Source: Bdellovibrionales bacterium
GTDB lineage: Bacteria; Bdellovibrionota; Bdellovibrionia; Bdellovibrionales; UBA1609
Length of the DNA stretch: 64,000 nucleotides
Direction of reading: 5' to 3'
Assembly (NCBI GenBank): GCA_016716765.1
Contig: JADJVA010000006.1
Location: 408,528-472,527 of the forward strand
Below, one piece after another: positions 63,853 to 64,000 of this stretch. Position 1 is the first letter of the stretch. Each line of letters opens with the position of its first letter. The notes below the pieces were generated by a model, which worked only from the letters and a program-made list of their open reading frames with translations, was not told the origin of the DNA and did not search any database. The position numbers and the translations under genes were made by a program.

Positions 63853-64000
63853 TCATTAACATTGGTAGTGGTATAGAAACTCCCAGGCAGTCACTGTCGA
63901 CTCGGCAAAAATTTCAATTCAGCCACGCCAGAAACAACAGGATCAGATTTTTTACCCCTATCGTCTGCAAAAGGTAAAAAAAGCGGTTAGGCGCGATAAC

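Overview
The window looks like a chromosomal segment of a Gram-negative, predatory-lineage-type bacterium, most likely Bdellovibrionota. This is inferred from gene content, not from a marker gene. The evidence is a large set of exported lipoproteins with the unusual F-Q-N-C lipobox, DUF3015 and DUF4105 proteins, PEGA/TPR and MotA/MotB-like genes, an Mla-type lipid transport operon and LolC/E. Genes are dense, mostly preceded by GGAG-type ribosome sites, and base composition is moderate by eye.

Layout. 1-4.3 kb: a denitrification block (NorD end, NirK with a fused cytochrome c, NirV, SCO-like protein, NnrS) behind an Fnr-type palindrome, ending at a truncated tRNA-Leu. 4.4-16.9 kb: a HAD phosphatase; then an operon-like set with a PEGA/TPR lipoprotein, MotA-like, MotB-like, a membrane protein combining FliF-like and FliG-like parts, and an outer-membrane barrel; then a giant Ig/NHL lipoprotein, an M16 peptidase with a membrane tail, and an exported MsrB-MsrA fusion. 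17.1-28.2 kb: an envelope redox cluster with an FG-GAP lipoprotein, LamG/cytochrome c protein, Tat-exported DUF1501-like protein, Calx-beta cytochrome, other small c-type cytochromes and a zinc-ribbon N2227-like methyltransferase. 28-42 kb: an accessory, decaying region with an IS3 copy cleanly inserted in a DUF3015 gene, a DUF4105 protein, a lipoprotein hydrolase, a degenerate IS21 element that splits an exported protein gene, a broken DltA-like/MBOAT pair and a half IS407-type element.

42.4-48 kb is a probable integrated island next to tRNA-Ala(GGC): a subtilisin-like protease, a tightly packed XRE regulator operon, a lipoprotein, a membrane protein and a tyrosine recombinase. 48.2-53.7 kb returns to core functions: outer-membrane barrel, RidA, YdcF-like, MlaE-MlaF-MlaD-like transporter and LolC/E permease. 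54.7-61.6 kb holds diaminopimelate/lysine and murein genes (dapD, an MpaA-like peptidase, lysC, lysA, murI) plus DUF502 and guaB. The last 2.4 kb is decayed: a GFA-family pseudogene, a degenerate tRNA-Leu and an IS OrfB tail.

A striking general property is the number of broken reading frames. Many (nirK, two barrels, a hypothetical protein, lysA, DUF502, murI, guaB) are repaired by adding a single base, usually to a homopolymer run, which points to base-calling errors. Others (an in-frame TAA in the SCO gene, an in-frame TAG in the Ig/NHL gene, several stops in the GFA gene, IS insertions) look like genuine decay. The two causes cannot be fully separated from this sequence alone.
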